Shown piece by piece: positions 31,096-39,824 of a stretch of 64,000 nt of DNA. Position 1 is the stretch's first letter. Each line of letters begins with the position of its first letter. A program made the translations under genes and the position numbers. Under the pieces are notes generated by a model. The model saw only the letters and a list, made by a program, of their open reading frames with translations. It ran no database searches and was not told the origin of the DNA. This stretch comes from AP-15 sp963788085 (GTDB taxonomy: Bacteria; Pseudomonadota; Alphaproteobacteria; ATCC43930; CGMCC-115725), in assembly GCA_963788085.1 (NCBI GenBank), contig CAWBFS010000009.1, positions 1 to 64,000 of the forward strand, written 5' to 3'.

Positions 31096-32323
31096 TTACA
31101 GAGCCTTGGCGTAGATTCGATAGAGCTTAGCGAGCTGCGCGCCAATGGCGTGGCAGCCCTCGAGGGAGGGTTTATTATCCTCCAGGATCCATGAGAACTC
31201 GACCATCTCGATATTTGCCCGGCGCGCGGCGTCCAGGATCTCGCGCCAGCATCATCGTGACGAGAGCCATGCTCAATGCCGATCTGCGATACCGCTGGCG
31301 CACCCCGGTCAGCATCACCCGCGCCGTTCTTGGTTTGCGGAAGCGCAACCGCCACAACAATTTGAGCCAGTTGATCGGAAACAGCCTGCCACCGAGATCG
31401 GCGACGATCTCGTTTAGGTTGGGGAGGGCGACCAGCATCGCCGCCGGCTCACCATCGGCAAGCGCGAAGACGACGCTTTCCGGCGGAAGAACCGGCGCCA
31501 ACTGATCGATAATTTGTTTGGCTTCGCGTTCGGTCACCGGCAGGAACCCCCAATTCTGGGTCCAGGCCTCGTTATAGATATCGAGAGCCAGCCGCATTTC
31601 CTCGGCGAAGCGGGCGGGATCGAGAGGGCGCACGGCGATCCGCCCTTCTGCACGAAGCCGAGCGGTGACGCGTTCGAGGTGGTAGAGGTGCGTTGTCACG
31701 ACATCGGCAAGCGTGACCCGCAATGCGTGCAGGTCCTTTGCTTTGGCATAGCCTTCGGCGACGAGGCGTTCGGCGTAATAGGGGGGTGTGTACGGCATGC
31801 CGACCATCGGCGGGGTCTCAAAGCCGGAAACCAGAACGCCGATGTCGTCGTTCATCGACAAGCTGTATGGGCCCAGGATCCGACGCATGCCACGCTCCCG
31901 CAGCCAATCCTCGGCGGCCCGTTGCAACGCAGCGAAAACGGCCTGGTCGTCTACCGCCTCGAGCAGGCCAAAATTGCCGGTCTCGTCGCGATGGGTTTCG
32001 AGATGAAGGTGATTGATCTGCGCACTGATGCGACCGACCGGTACCCCGTCGCGCCATGCCAGCCAGAAACAGGCCTCGCCGTGATCGAAGAACGGGTTCC
32101 GGCGCCGGTCGAGCAACCGTTGCATGTCACGACGCAGCGGCGGGACCCAGTTTGGATCATTGCGATGGAGGCGATAGGGCAGGTCGACAAAGCGATTGCG
32201 GTCGCGCCGGCCGCGGAGCGCGGTCACTTCGATAGGGCTACTTGTCGCCGGTTTCCGCTCGGGCGCGGGGCCGGCGTAGGCGGTATCTGGCGCGCCGGGA
32301 GTGGGAGCGTTATTCATCAGCAT
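31096..32323 (-). CDS. GNAT-fold N-acyltransferase resembling bacterial ceramide synthase (frameshifted C-terminus)
   Basis: About 409 residues after one +1 repair near 31238; the repaired tail reads ANIEMVEFSWILEDN ... AKLYRIYAKAL, where the uncorrected frame ends in nonsense. Other landmarks: RNRFVDLPYRLHRNDPNWVPPL, NPFFDHGEACFWLAWRDG, VGRISAQINHLH, ILGPYSLSMNDDIGVLV. This is the protein type often left as an unnamed N-acetyltransferase near serine palmitoyltransferase genes; bacterial ceramide synthase (shown in Caulobacter) is a GNAT-superfamily protein. It converges on the radical SAM gene and is divergent from the desaturase. Start could also be the in-frame codon at 32377. Homology to bCerS is my recollection of motif shape, not a search. 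Confidence 0.7.
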
Positions 32324-32470
32324 CGGAGCGAAGATGCAGCGAGCCTGGAGATACGTCCGGCGCCGAACGGCGCCCAACCCTATGTTATTCGAGGCTGGAC
32401 CGTATTGGAAACCGGAGATTCCAAGAAGTGGCTTGTGCCCCGGCCGCCCTAGCCCGCGAATGAGGAGATT

Positions 32471-33573
32471 TTGACTCCTCTACACCACACGGTGGCGGTA
32501 TCTGAATCTCGAGGAACTTCCGGGGTGCCCGCCGCGTCTCCGGGTCAGCCCGAAGCAATCGAGGGAGAGCTGCCCATCAGGCATCTGCGTCGAGCGCTCG
32601 ACGACTTATTGGTTCCGAGACCCGCTTGCTACTGGATCGACTTCCTCGCCTCGATAACCTGCTTCTACGCAGGGTTTGCGGCTACTGCGGTACTGCCGCT
32701 CAACAACCCGCTCAAGCTTCTCGGTGCCGTGGTTTCAGTGCTCTCCGTGTATCGGGCGGTCGTGTTCATCCACGAACTCGCGCACCTGTCGCCGGGCCGC
32801 GTTCCGGGGTTCCGTGTCGCATGGAATCTGCTCTGCGGCATCCCCTTGCTGGTGCCGAGCTTTCTCTACGGCTCGCATCGCGACCACCACGCGCGACGCG
32901 CGTACGGCACCCCGAAGGACGGGGAGTACAGGCCCTGGGGGTGCCCCGGCAATCGCATCGGTATAGTGATGTTTGCCTCCTCCAGCTTTCTCGGGCTCCC
33001 GGCGGGTGTGCTGAGATTCGGGATACTCGGGCCGCTCTCCTGGCTCAACCCAAGGATTCGGGAATGGGTTGCCAGTCAATGCCTCGTCGCTGGTTGTCGA
33101 CCCGCGCTACCGTCGTGACCCGCCATCGCAGCAGGAGGCCCGCGGCTGGCGCGTCCAGGAAGGCCGCGTCTTCATTTATCTCCTCGCAATCGCCGCTGCC
33201 CTCGCTACACGGTCTGATAAACGCGGAGCTGTTGGTGCAGCTGTATCTGATCAGCGCCGCTGCCCTGTTCCTCAACAGCTTGCGCACTTTGGCGGCGCAC
33301 CGCTATCGCTCGGCGGGTGATCCAATGACGACGACCCAGCAATTGCTTGATTCGTTCAATTATCCGCGGCGCTCGTGGCTGATCCCGCTATGGGCGCCGG
33401 TCGGGCTGCGGTTTCACGCCATGCATCATCTGTTTCCCGGCATTCCGTATCATAATTTGGCTGCGGCGCATGATCGGGTGACGGGGATATTGCCGCCGGG
33501 CTCGCCGTATCATCGAACGGCCGGGTACGGGTTGGCCGCCAGCCTTGGCGAGCTCTGGCGAAGCGCTCGCTAG
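32471..33573 (+). CDS. Membrane fatty-acid desaturase / hydroxylase (frameshifted)
   Basis: About 367 residues after two +1 repairs near 33075 and 33165. TTG start is supported by GAGGAG five bases upstream. The three His boxes of the membrane desaturase family are present: HELAH, HRDHH and RFHAMHHLFP. Hydrophobic spans at LASITCFYAGFAATAVLPL, VSVLSVYRAVVFIHEL, NLLCGIPLLVPSFLY and LVQLYLISAAALFLNSL. It would introduce a double bond or hydroxyl into a lipid acyl or sphingoid chain using di-iron. Divergent from the GNAT gene with about 150 bases between them. Confidence 0.85.
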
Positions 33574-33669
33574 ATGGTTCGTCAGCACCGTGCACGAGAT
33601 GAGGAGCAAATGTCAGCAGGGCTGCAACCGCCGACCGCCGCGGATCGCTAGCGAACATCCGCAAGCGCC

Positions 33670-34743
33670 ATGAACATCGTATCCCGGAGCACAGCGAATC
33701 TGAGCGGCACAAATCCGATAATACTGTTGTCCGCTTGCCCCCGAAGCGGATCGAATTACCTGGAAAACCTGCTGTCGCTGCATCCACACTGTCGGAAATC
33801 CAGGGTTCCGGAAGATTTCTTTCTTGCCAACAGTGAGACACTGCTGAATTTTTGCCGATCGGTTGCCGACAGCTGGGACGATTGGTGGCTTCAGCGCCTT
33901 GGCGGGTCATCCCGCTTGGCAATGCATATCGGCACGGCGCTACTGCGCTTTGCTGACCCGGGCCTGGAAGAGGAGGAGTCTGTCAGCGATTTCCAGCTGA
34001 TGCTCCGCTCTCCCACGACCGAAGGGATCGCAGCCGCTACCACCTTGTTTCCGAACGCGCGTGTGTTGGTTCTGGTACGGGACGGGCCGGCGACAGTCGA
34101 ATTGGGGCGCAGGAGTTTCGGCTGGCCATATGAAGAGGCCATGCAGGCCTGGCGCCAATCCGTCCGCCGCACCTTGACTTTTCTGGCGAGTACTGATGGA
34201 CCTCGCTGCCAGCTGATCCGGTTTGAAGATCTGACAGCCGATCGGGCTCGTGAGATTGCGCGGGTTATCGCTTTCCTGGGGCTCGACCCGGCGCTTTACC
34301 CCTTCAACCGGGTTGATGAGATCCCCGTTTTGGGTTCCTCGAGCTTTGGCCGGCCGGAGGGAGAGCGGGTCCATTGGCGGCCGGTGCCCAAGGATTCATC
34401 ATTCGATCCCTTGGCGAGAGCGCAGTCATGGCCGGCCCATCGGCTCGCGCGGTTCGCGTGGCTCGCGGGGCCAGAGCAGCGCCAGCTCGGCTATCACGTT
34501 CACCCGTTGTCGCCGATCGGTCGCGTCTGGAATTTTGTGCTCGACGGCATCTACGGAGCTCGCCGCATCGCGATCCAAATCGCCCTGCTCCCCCTCAGAG
34601 AGCCGCGGGTGTTCAGTGACCGGCGGCGGCGGTATCTTTCGTGGCGCAAGATGAGCAGACCGGGCGACGCCGTGCAATTCGCACTGAACGACAGCTGGCG
34701 GCGATCCGCGCGCAGTATGATTTTGAACGTCAGAGCGAAATAA
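33670..34743 (+). CDS. PAPS-dependent sulfotransferase
   Basis: 357 residues, intact. 5'-phosphosulfate-binding motif ILLSACPRSGSNYLENLLSL near the N-terminus, 3'-phosphate-binding region NARVLVLVRDGPATVELG, then LIRFEDLTADRAREIARVIAFLGLD as in Sulfotransfer families. A C-terminal basic tail follows a hydrophobic stretch at about residue 285-305 (IAIQIALLPLREP), so it may associate with the membrane. It would move sulfate from PAPS to a hydroxyl. Its stop codon TAA abuts, with no gap, the stop codon of the convergent SDR gene. The position suggests sulfation of the product of the PKS cluster. Confidence 0.88.
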   Translation: MNIVSRSTANLSGTNPIILLSACPRSGSNYLENLLSLHPHCRKSRVPEDFFLANSETLLNFCRSVADSWDDWWLQRLGGSSRLAMHIGTALLRFADPGLEEEESVSDFQLMLRSPTTEGIAAATTLFPNARVLVLVRDGPATVELGRRSFGWPYEEAMQAWRQSVRRTLTFLASTDGPRCQLIRFEDLTADRAREIARVIAFLGLDPALYPFNRVDEIPVLGSSSFGRPEGERVHWRPVPKDSSFDPLARAQSWPAHRLARFAWLAGPEQRQLGYHVHPLSPIGRVWNFVLDGIYGARRIAIQIALLPLREPRVFSDRRRRYLSWRKMSRPGDAVQFALNDSWRRSARSMILNVRAK

Positions 34744-35562
34744 TCAAACATAAGGACCAATGTCGACGGCAGCGCGGCGCAGGATAGGGTCGACCAACCC
34801 CGCCGGAAGCGCTCGCATCAGCTGCACGCCGAGATAGAGCGGATAGGGAAAGGCGATCTGGCGATGCCCTTTGGCCAAGCCGCGCCGAATGATCCGGGCG
34901 GCGCGTTCGGGCGATATTATTAGCGGCTTGGGTCCGACAACCGTTTGGGACAGTCGCGTTTCGACGAAACCCGGTAAGACGACCGATACGCCGATCCCCT
35001 CCGGCGCCAGCCAGCTCCTCAGCGCCTCGCCGTAGATTCTTACTGCCGCCTTGCTCGCGCAATAGCCCGGCGAGAACGGTATCCCCCGCAGGGCCGCCAG
35101 CGAGGAGATCAGCGCAATCTGGCCCCGCCGGCGCCGTCGCATTGCCGGGAGCACCGGATGCAGCGTGTTCGTAACGCCGCCGAAATTGACGTCCATTACG
35201 CGGTGCAATTCGTCGAGCGTTTCTCCGGCGCCATCTCGCCACAACCCTCCCTGAACCCCGGCATTCGCGATTACCAGCTCGAGCGGCGAGACGCGGTCGA
35301 CATCGGCGATCCACGCGGCAACGGCCGCCGCCTCGGTGACATCGAGGCAAGCCTCCATCACCTCGGCGCCGCAGTCGCGGCAAAGATTGGCCACAGCGGC
35401 GAGCCGCGCGGCGTCTCGGCCACAGAGCGCCAGACGAGTTCGGGGCGCGGCATAGGCCCTTGCCAGGGCGGCGCCGATACCGCTGCTCGCACCGGTAATG
35501 AGAATGGAGCGAGGATCCCTCACCCCCGTATATGTACTGCCTGCAGTTGCGACAATATACAT
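34744..35562 (-). CDS. Classical short-chain dehydrogenase, candidate 3-ketone reductase
   Basis: 272 residues, intact. ILITGASSGIGAALARAY, LVIANAGVQGG, ALISSLAALRG and YCASKAAVRIYGEAL give the full set of cofactor and Ser-Tyr-Lys residues. A C-terminal hydrophobic segment (LYLGVQLMRALPAGLVDPIL) is reminiscent of membrane-associated 3-ketodihydrosphingosine reductases, so it could reduce the 3-keto group left by the AONS enzyme (inference). The first 15 residues precede an in-frame GTG (VRDPRSILITG) that might be the real start. Confidence 0.8.
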   Translation of the reverse strand: MYIVATAGSTYTGVRDPRSILITGASSGIGAALARAYAAPRTRLALCGRDAARLAAVANLCRDCGAEVMEACLDVTEAAAVAAWIADVDRVSPLELVIANAGVQGGLWRDGAGETLDELHRVMDVNFGGVTNTLHPVLPAMRRRRRGQIALISSLAALRGIPFSPGYCASKAAVRIYGEALRSWLAPEGIGVSVVLPGFVETRLSQTVVGPKPLIISPERAARIIRRGLAKGHRQIAFPYPLYLGVQLMRALPAGLVDPILRRAAVDIGPYV

Positions 35563-36013
35563 AAAGAAATGGTGGCAATTTGCTGGGGGGTGGCGCTACC
35601 AGCCCGTCCCCACCCATTCCCCGCTCGCGGGGGGCTGTCCAGGGAAAGTGTAAGGACCGGCTTTTCGAAGATTTGCCGCCGAAGCGTGGCTCTGACGACG
35701 CGCCCTTTACCCTCTCCCTCCGCTGGCCGCAGGGCTGTCCGGGGAAACTTCTCTTGTAATAACAATAGGTTGTTATCTCTCATATGATCCCCAAGTCGTC
35801 TTGCGCGGACTTGATCCGCGCATCCACGCCTTTGTTGCGGCTCCTCGAAGCCGTGGATGGCCGGGACGAGCCCGGCCAAGACGAAGTCATTCGGTCGATT
35901 TCCTCACCTGAAAGGATTACCTCATGCTGAGGAGGCCGCCAGGCGGCCGTCTCGAAGGACGCACCACCTCCCTGCAGCTCTGCTTTCGCTGCATTAAATC
36001 AATTGTCTGACAG
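35563..36013. other. Repeat-filled intergenic region, no gene
   Basis: Contains three repeat pieces: a CCCCGCTCGCGGGGGG block near 35618-35635 followed by two AGGGCTGTCC(A/G)GGGAAA copies (35632 and about 35731), the MAGLVPAIH repeat, and a CTCATGCTGAGGAGGCC...CGTCTCGAAGG repeat (about 35923-35962) also common in Bradyrhizobium-type genomes. The remnant dioxygenase begins right after it, at about 36014. Confidence 0.7.
35785..35885 (-). repeat. MAGLVPAIH-type intergenic repeat
   Basis: Reverse strand reads GCCGGGCTCGTCCCGGCCAT then CCACGGCTTCGAGGAGCCGC, the classic alphaproteobacterial repeat whose accidental translation begins (L)AGLVPAIHGFEEP. The palindromes GGCCGGGnnnnnCCCGGCC and CGCGGATCAAGTCCGCG form stem-loops. 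It is not a gene. It occupies the gap between the SDR and a truncated dioxygenase-like gene. Confidence 0.8.
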
Positions 36014-36670
36014 GCTCATCTGCCGGAGATCGGCGACAGCTTGTTGCTGGTCGTCGAATCGCCGCAGCCGATCCGGTTGTGCGAGCACGAGCAGGTCGGC
36101 CGCCACACACCGATCGACCCGACCATGCTGGAGGTGCCGGATGTCGCCGGTTACGGCTGGCCGAAGCAGGACGAATACGAGGTGCGCCTCAAGCACGGCG
36201 GCGGGCACAGCTCGATCTTTTACCGCAACGACCCGATAAAGGTGGTGGGCTGGAAGGGCGATCTGTTCCCGTTCAAGCTCAATGTGCGCAATATCCTGCC
36301 GATCATGTCGGACCGGATTCACGTCCCGCCATCCTCCTGGGTCACTTTCGAGGCGCCCGGCTTCGTCGTGTTGAGCATCGTCCCGCAGATCGCCGTGGCG
36401 GATCTCGAAGCCGAGGAGCTGCCCAGCTATCACCGCAACATCGACATGGACGAGGTCATGCTGTCGCATGCCGACGACGATCCGGGCGGCCGCCGGCCCG
36501 GGAATTTCCGGCATACGCCGCAGGGAATCCTGCACGGCGCCAACGAGGCGTACCGCGCCGAATTTCAGGCCCGCCGCAAGCCCGGCATGCGCCGGACGAG
36601 CACCATGGTCGGCGTCGATACCTACCGCCCGCCGAGACCCGCCCCGGAGTTCTTGCGCACCGCGGGATGA
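36014..36670 (+). pseudogene. 5'-truncated homogentisate 1,2-dioxygenase-like cupin protein
   Basis: The open frame starts without a start codon at AHLPEIGDSLLLVVES and runs to the stop at 36670, about 218 residues. It matches the C-terminal half of the homogentisate-dioxygenase family: RHTPIDPTMLEVPDV, HGGGHSSIFYRNDPIKVVGW, DLFPFKLNVRNILPIMSDR, YHRNIDMDEVM (metal His and Glu region) and RHTPQGILHGANEAY (third ligand region). The N-terminal cupin half is absent, replaced by repeat DNA ending at about 36000. Later ATGs (36041 frame) give only the incomplete domain. Probably non-functional. Confidence 0.75.
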
Positions 36671-36761
36671 TGACGGGGCTCCCGCCGTTAGGACTGTCAT
36701 TGCGATTTGGGGACCGGCCGGCGCAGCCAACCTACCCTGGATGAAACCGTGAGCGGCCGCT

Positions 36762-36787
36762 GTCCCGTGGGCCTTCAGCCCACGGAC
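36762..36787. repeat. Palindrome CGTGGGCcttcaGCCCACG
   Basis: Near-perfect inverted repeat with five-base loop in the gap between the dioxygenase remnant and the 3' end of the FAD oxidoreductase; followed by further GC-rich inverted pieces to about 36862. Possible bidirectional terminator or repeat element. Confidence 0.5.
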
Positions 36788-36879
36788 AAGTTCCGTGGGG
36801 AAAGCCGGGACCCATCTATCCCCTGCCCGTGTCGCCGAGATATGGACCCCGGCTTTCCGCCGGGGAAGCGTTCAAGCCG

Positions 36880-38358
36880 CTATCGACCGTGCCGGGCTTC
36901 GGCCTCGGCAGTCTCAACGGCAGGGGCGAGCGCCGGCTCGACCTGGGCGCGCAACAATACCTCTTGCCGCCGCAGCACCGCCTGCAATTCCGCGATCGGC
37001 ACCGCGCGCGGCGCGCAGCGCTTGGCCGCCGCGAGCGCTGCCGCAACGCCGGCGGCCTGGCCGGTGAGCCAGCATTGCGGGATCTCGCGCAGGAAGGAGT
37101 GGCTCGACGGGTCGCAGGAGATGTGCCGGCCGGCGACCAGCAGCCCGTCGATGTCGCGCGGCACGAGACAGCCATAGGGCACCGACAGGAGCGGAAACTT
37201 CGGTGACAGCGACGGCGAGACGCCGATCTCGTCGGGCCGCGGCGCGACGTTCGACCAGTCCTCGCGCGTGACCCGGCCGATGCCGACGAGGCGTCGCGCG
37301 TGGCGCACGCCGAGCTGCGGCGCCGACAGCAGCAGATACGCGTTCGCGAAGCCCGGCGCGTGCTCTCGGTAGACCGCGAGGTGCTGCGCCATCAGCCTAT
37401 GCGAGCGGATCTCGACCTCGGTCTGGTCCTCGACGTCGACTGCCGAATAGCCGGCGAGCCGCGGTCCCAGGAACAACGCAACATCGTCGCGCCACGATAC
37501 GAAAGGCCGCTCGAAGAGGCCGCCGCAAGCCGCCCGGCCACGCTCCATCAAGGCCGTGAAGCGTTCCGGATCTCCGGTCTTGAAGGCGATCCAGCACGGC
37601 ATGTCGACCCCGCCGAAGAGCCAGGCGGTGTTGGTGCAATGGTGGATGTCGCGCTCGTCGATGTCGCTCTCGCTGCCGGCGCCGGCGCGATGAAACAGAT
37701 CGCCGTCGCCGGTGCAGTCGATCGTCACCCTGGCGCGGATCGCCAGCCGGCCTTCCTTGCTCTCGAAGACGGCGCCTGCGACCCGATCCTCCTCGATGAT
37801 CGGGGCGGCCGCCAAGGCATGGAACACGAGATGGACGCCTGCGCCGAGCACCATCTCCTGGCTCAGCAGCTTCAGGTGCTCCGGGTCGATCGTCGGCGAC
37901 CAGGTGACGATGCCGTGGAAGGCGGCGGTGCGCTCCTTCCAATATGCAGCAGTCGCCGCGCCGGCGCTGCCCCAGTCGGAGCGCGGCGGGCCGGCGACCG
38001 CGTCCCGAGGCAGCCGGTCGAGCAGTTCGGCGGCGATCCCCTCGATGACCCGCCTGCCCGACCAGTCGGTCATGCGGTCGATCCAGATCACGAGCCCGCC
38101 GGTCGACAGCCCGCCGAGATGATTGTACCGCTCTATCAGCACGACGTCGGCACCCGCCCGCGCCGCGGCGATTGCGGCGGCCGTACCGGCCGGCCCGCCG
38201 CCGGCGACCAGCACGTCGCAATCCCGGAACAGCGGCACCCGGCGCGCCGGGTCGGTGATCGCTCCGGCGGGCCGCGCCCGCCGCTCGCTCAACCGTCCGG
38301 CGCGGAACACCTCGGCCTGGAAGAACAGTCGCCCGTAATCGGAGGAATTTGCCGTCAC
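36880..38358 (-). CDS. FAD-dependent oxidoreductase (FAD_oxidored / thiazole-biosynthesis-like family)
   Basis: 492 residues, intact. The dinucleotide-binding start is CDVLVAGGGPAGTAAAIAAARAGADVVLIER, followed by YNHLGGLSTGGLVIW and later TIDCTGDGDLFHRAGAG and GLLVAGRHISCDPSSHSFLREIPQCWLTGQAAGVAAAL, which closes the FAD site. An N-terminal extension of about 47 residues precedes the Rossmann fold. The family contains flavoproteins that oxidise or rearrange unknown small molecules. No neighbour with an obvious shared pathway. Confidence 0.88.
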   Translation of the reverse strand: MTANSSDYGRLFFQAEVFRAGRLSERRARPAGAITDPARRVPLFRDCDVLVAGGGPAGTAAAIAAARAGADVVLIERYNHLGGLSTGGLVIWIDRMTDWSGRRVIEGIAAELLDRLPRDAVAGPPRSDWGSAGAATAAYWKERTAAFHGIVTWSPTIDPEHLKLLSQEMVLGAGVHLVFHALAAAPIIEEDRVAGAVFESKEGRLAIRARVTIDCTGDGDLFHRAGAGSESDIDERDIHHCTNTAWLFGGVDMPCWIAFKTGDPERFTALMERGRAACGGLFERPFVSWRDDVALFLGPRLAGYSAVDVEDQTEVEIRSHRLMAQHLAVYREHAPGFANAYLLLSAPQLGVRHARRLVGIGRVTREDWSNVAPRPDEIGVSPSLSPKFPLLSVPYGCLVPRDIDGLLVAGRHISCDPSSHSFLREIPQCWLTGQAAGVAAALAAAKRCAPRAVPIAELQAVLRRQEVLLRAQVEPALAPAVETAEAEARHGR

Positions 38359-38892
38359 GGAAATTCGCGCTCCCTGGCGACGGTCGAGAAGTAACCCGAC
38401 ATTCCCCGGATTGCAGGCCGCCGGGCACTATTTTCTCTCTCAGCGAGGCGCGCCGCAACGAAATTTGCTCGCAGTCGACCGGTTGAAAGCCAAAGAGCGA
38501 GTCGCTCGGTCGCACTGCGCCGGAACTCGTTTCGTTGGCGCTGGCGCAACGGATCGCGCCGCAGGGCCGCCCGTAAACTTAGCTGAAACCGAGCGTCTCC
38601 AGTTTAGCGGAGCGCGAGGGCCCGTGCGAATGGATCAGATCCGCTGGCGGCGCCGTACTCGCTGCATCACCCATCTCCGAAATTCGCCTCACGCGCCGCG
38701 CACAAGGCCGCTGATGGGCGTCTATGATTGCCGGGTAAACTGGACAAAATGCCTTCGGGCCTATCACTCAGCGGTGAAGATAGGTTCAATATTCTTGTCG
38801 CCCAGCGAAGCAATCGGGCCGGTGAATACTCGCCAGGGTCGGGATTGCCGCCTCGCGCGGGGCGCTCCTGGCAATGACATTACGCTGCGTGG
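38359..38892. other. Intergenic region with no supported gene
   Basis: 534 bases between the FAD oxidoreductase start and the transglutaminase stop. A plus-strand 161-codon ORF here (38411-38896) is Arg-rich with no domain and is rejected. No repeat, tRNA or hairpin of note. Confidence 0.5.
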
Positions 38893-39816
38893 TTAGCCCG
38901 CGGCTCCCGCAGCACGTGAGGCGCCTGCCGTTTTCTGTCTCGCGCTCGGGGGTGTCTCGGCGGTCACCTCGACCTCGACTGTCATTCCCAGCGAATCCGA
39001 CGGAAAGCCGGTCCAGGTGCCGGAGACCGGCACCGCCTGGCGCGGATCGCGAGCCACGGCCACGCGGATCAGATCGTGGTTGCCGACGATGCCGTTCGTC
39101 GGGTCGAACTCGACCCAGCCGGCTCCCGGTAGATAAACGCGCAGCCAGGCGTGGGTCGCGCCGCCGCCCACCCGCCGGCCTTCGTGAACATAGAGATAGC
39201 CGGATACGAAATGCGCGGCGAGCCCGAGGGAGCGCACGGCTTCCATCATCAGCACCGTGAAATCGCGGCAGCTGCCGCTCCCCAGCCGCAAGGTACTGAC
39301 CGGGTCCTGGACACCGCTTTCCTCACGCTTGACATATGTCAGGTTGCGCCTGATCGCGTGGGTCATGGCCGCAAGCAGTTCCGTCGTATCGGTGCGGCCG
39401 TCATGCCGCAAAAACTGCCGCGCCCACTGGTCGACTTCGTGCTCGGGATCGAGATATTGCCGCTCCATGGCACGCAACAAATCGGGCATTTCATCGGCGC
39501 CGTAGGTGAAGGGGTATCGCCTCGCATATTCCTCGATCTGAAACTCGAGGACATCGGTCGCGGACTGGTCGAGGCGAATCACGCTCTCGAAACGCAGCTC
39601 ATGAGCTCGCCCGCTGAACCGGGCTACGGCAACGCAGTTGCCGAAAACGTCGTGGACCCATCGGATATCCGTGGGCTCCGGCGTAATCACCAGCTTAGCC
39701 TCGAGCAATTTCTGGTCGTAGTAGTCGCGCGGCCGCAACATCATGCGATGCTCGCCGAATGCGACGGGTTGCTTGTAGCGATAAGTGGTGAGGTGCTTAA
39801 CGGTAAGGACGGGCAT
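38893..39816 (-). CDS. Transglutaminase-like protease-fold protein
   Basis: 307 residues from MPVLTVKHLTTYRYKQPV; a bacterial N-terminal beta domain (to about residue 100) then a transglutaminase core with Cys in GSGSCRDFTVLMMEAVRSLG, His in GGATHAWLRVYLPGAGW and Asp in VEFDPTNG. A 50-residue tail with DSLGMTVEVEVTAETPPSA follows. Last gene of a three-gene cassette with alpha-E and circularly permuted ATP-grasp proteins, an association long noted in bacteria and proposed to make or cleave amide-linked peptides. The gap to alpha-E is 8 bases. The longer in-frame ORF reading on to 40494 is antisense noise. Confidence 0.9.
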   Translation of the reverse strand: MPVLTVKHLTTYRYKQPVAFGEHRMMLRPRDYYDQKLLEAKLVITPEPTDIRWVHDVFGNCVAVARFSGRAHELRFESVIRLDQSATDVLEFQIEEYARRYPFTYGADEMPDLLRAMERQYLDPEHEVDQWARQFLRHDGRTDTTELLAAMTHAIRRNLTYVKREESGVQDPVSTLRLGSGSCRDFTVLMMEAVRSLGLAAHFVSGYLYVHEGRRVGGGATHAWLRVYLPGAGWVEFDPTNGIVGNHDLIRVAVARDPRQAVPVSGTWTGFPSDSLGMTVEVEVTAETPPSARQKTAGASRAAGAAG

Positions 39817-39824
39817 GGGTCTGC

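Noticed and set aside
35520..35879. Minus-strand ORF of 119 codons starting (L)AGLVPAIHGFEEP
   Set aside because: This is the well-known false translation of an alphaproteobacterial intergenic repeat, overlapping the SDR start and with no domain.
38411..38896. Plus-strand ORF of 161 codons between FAD oxidoreductase and transglutaminase
   Set aside because: Arg-rich composition, no family, no ribosome site.
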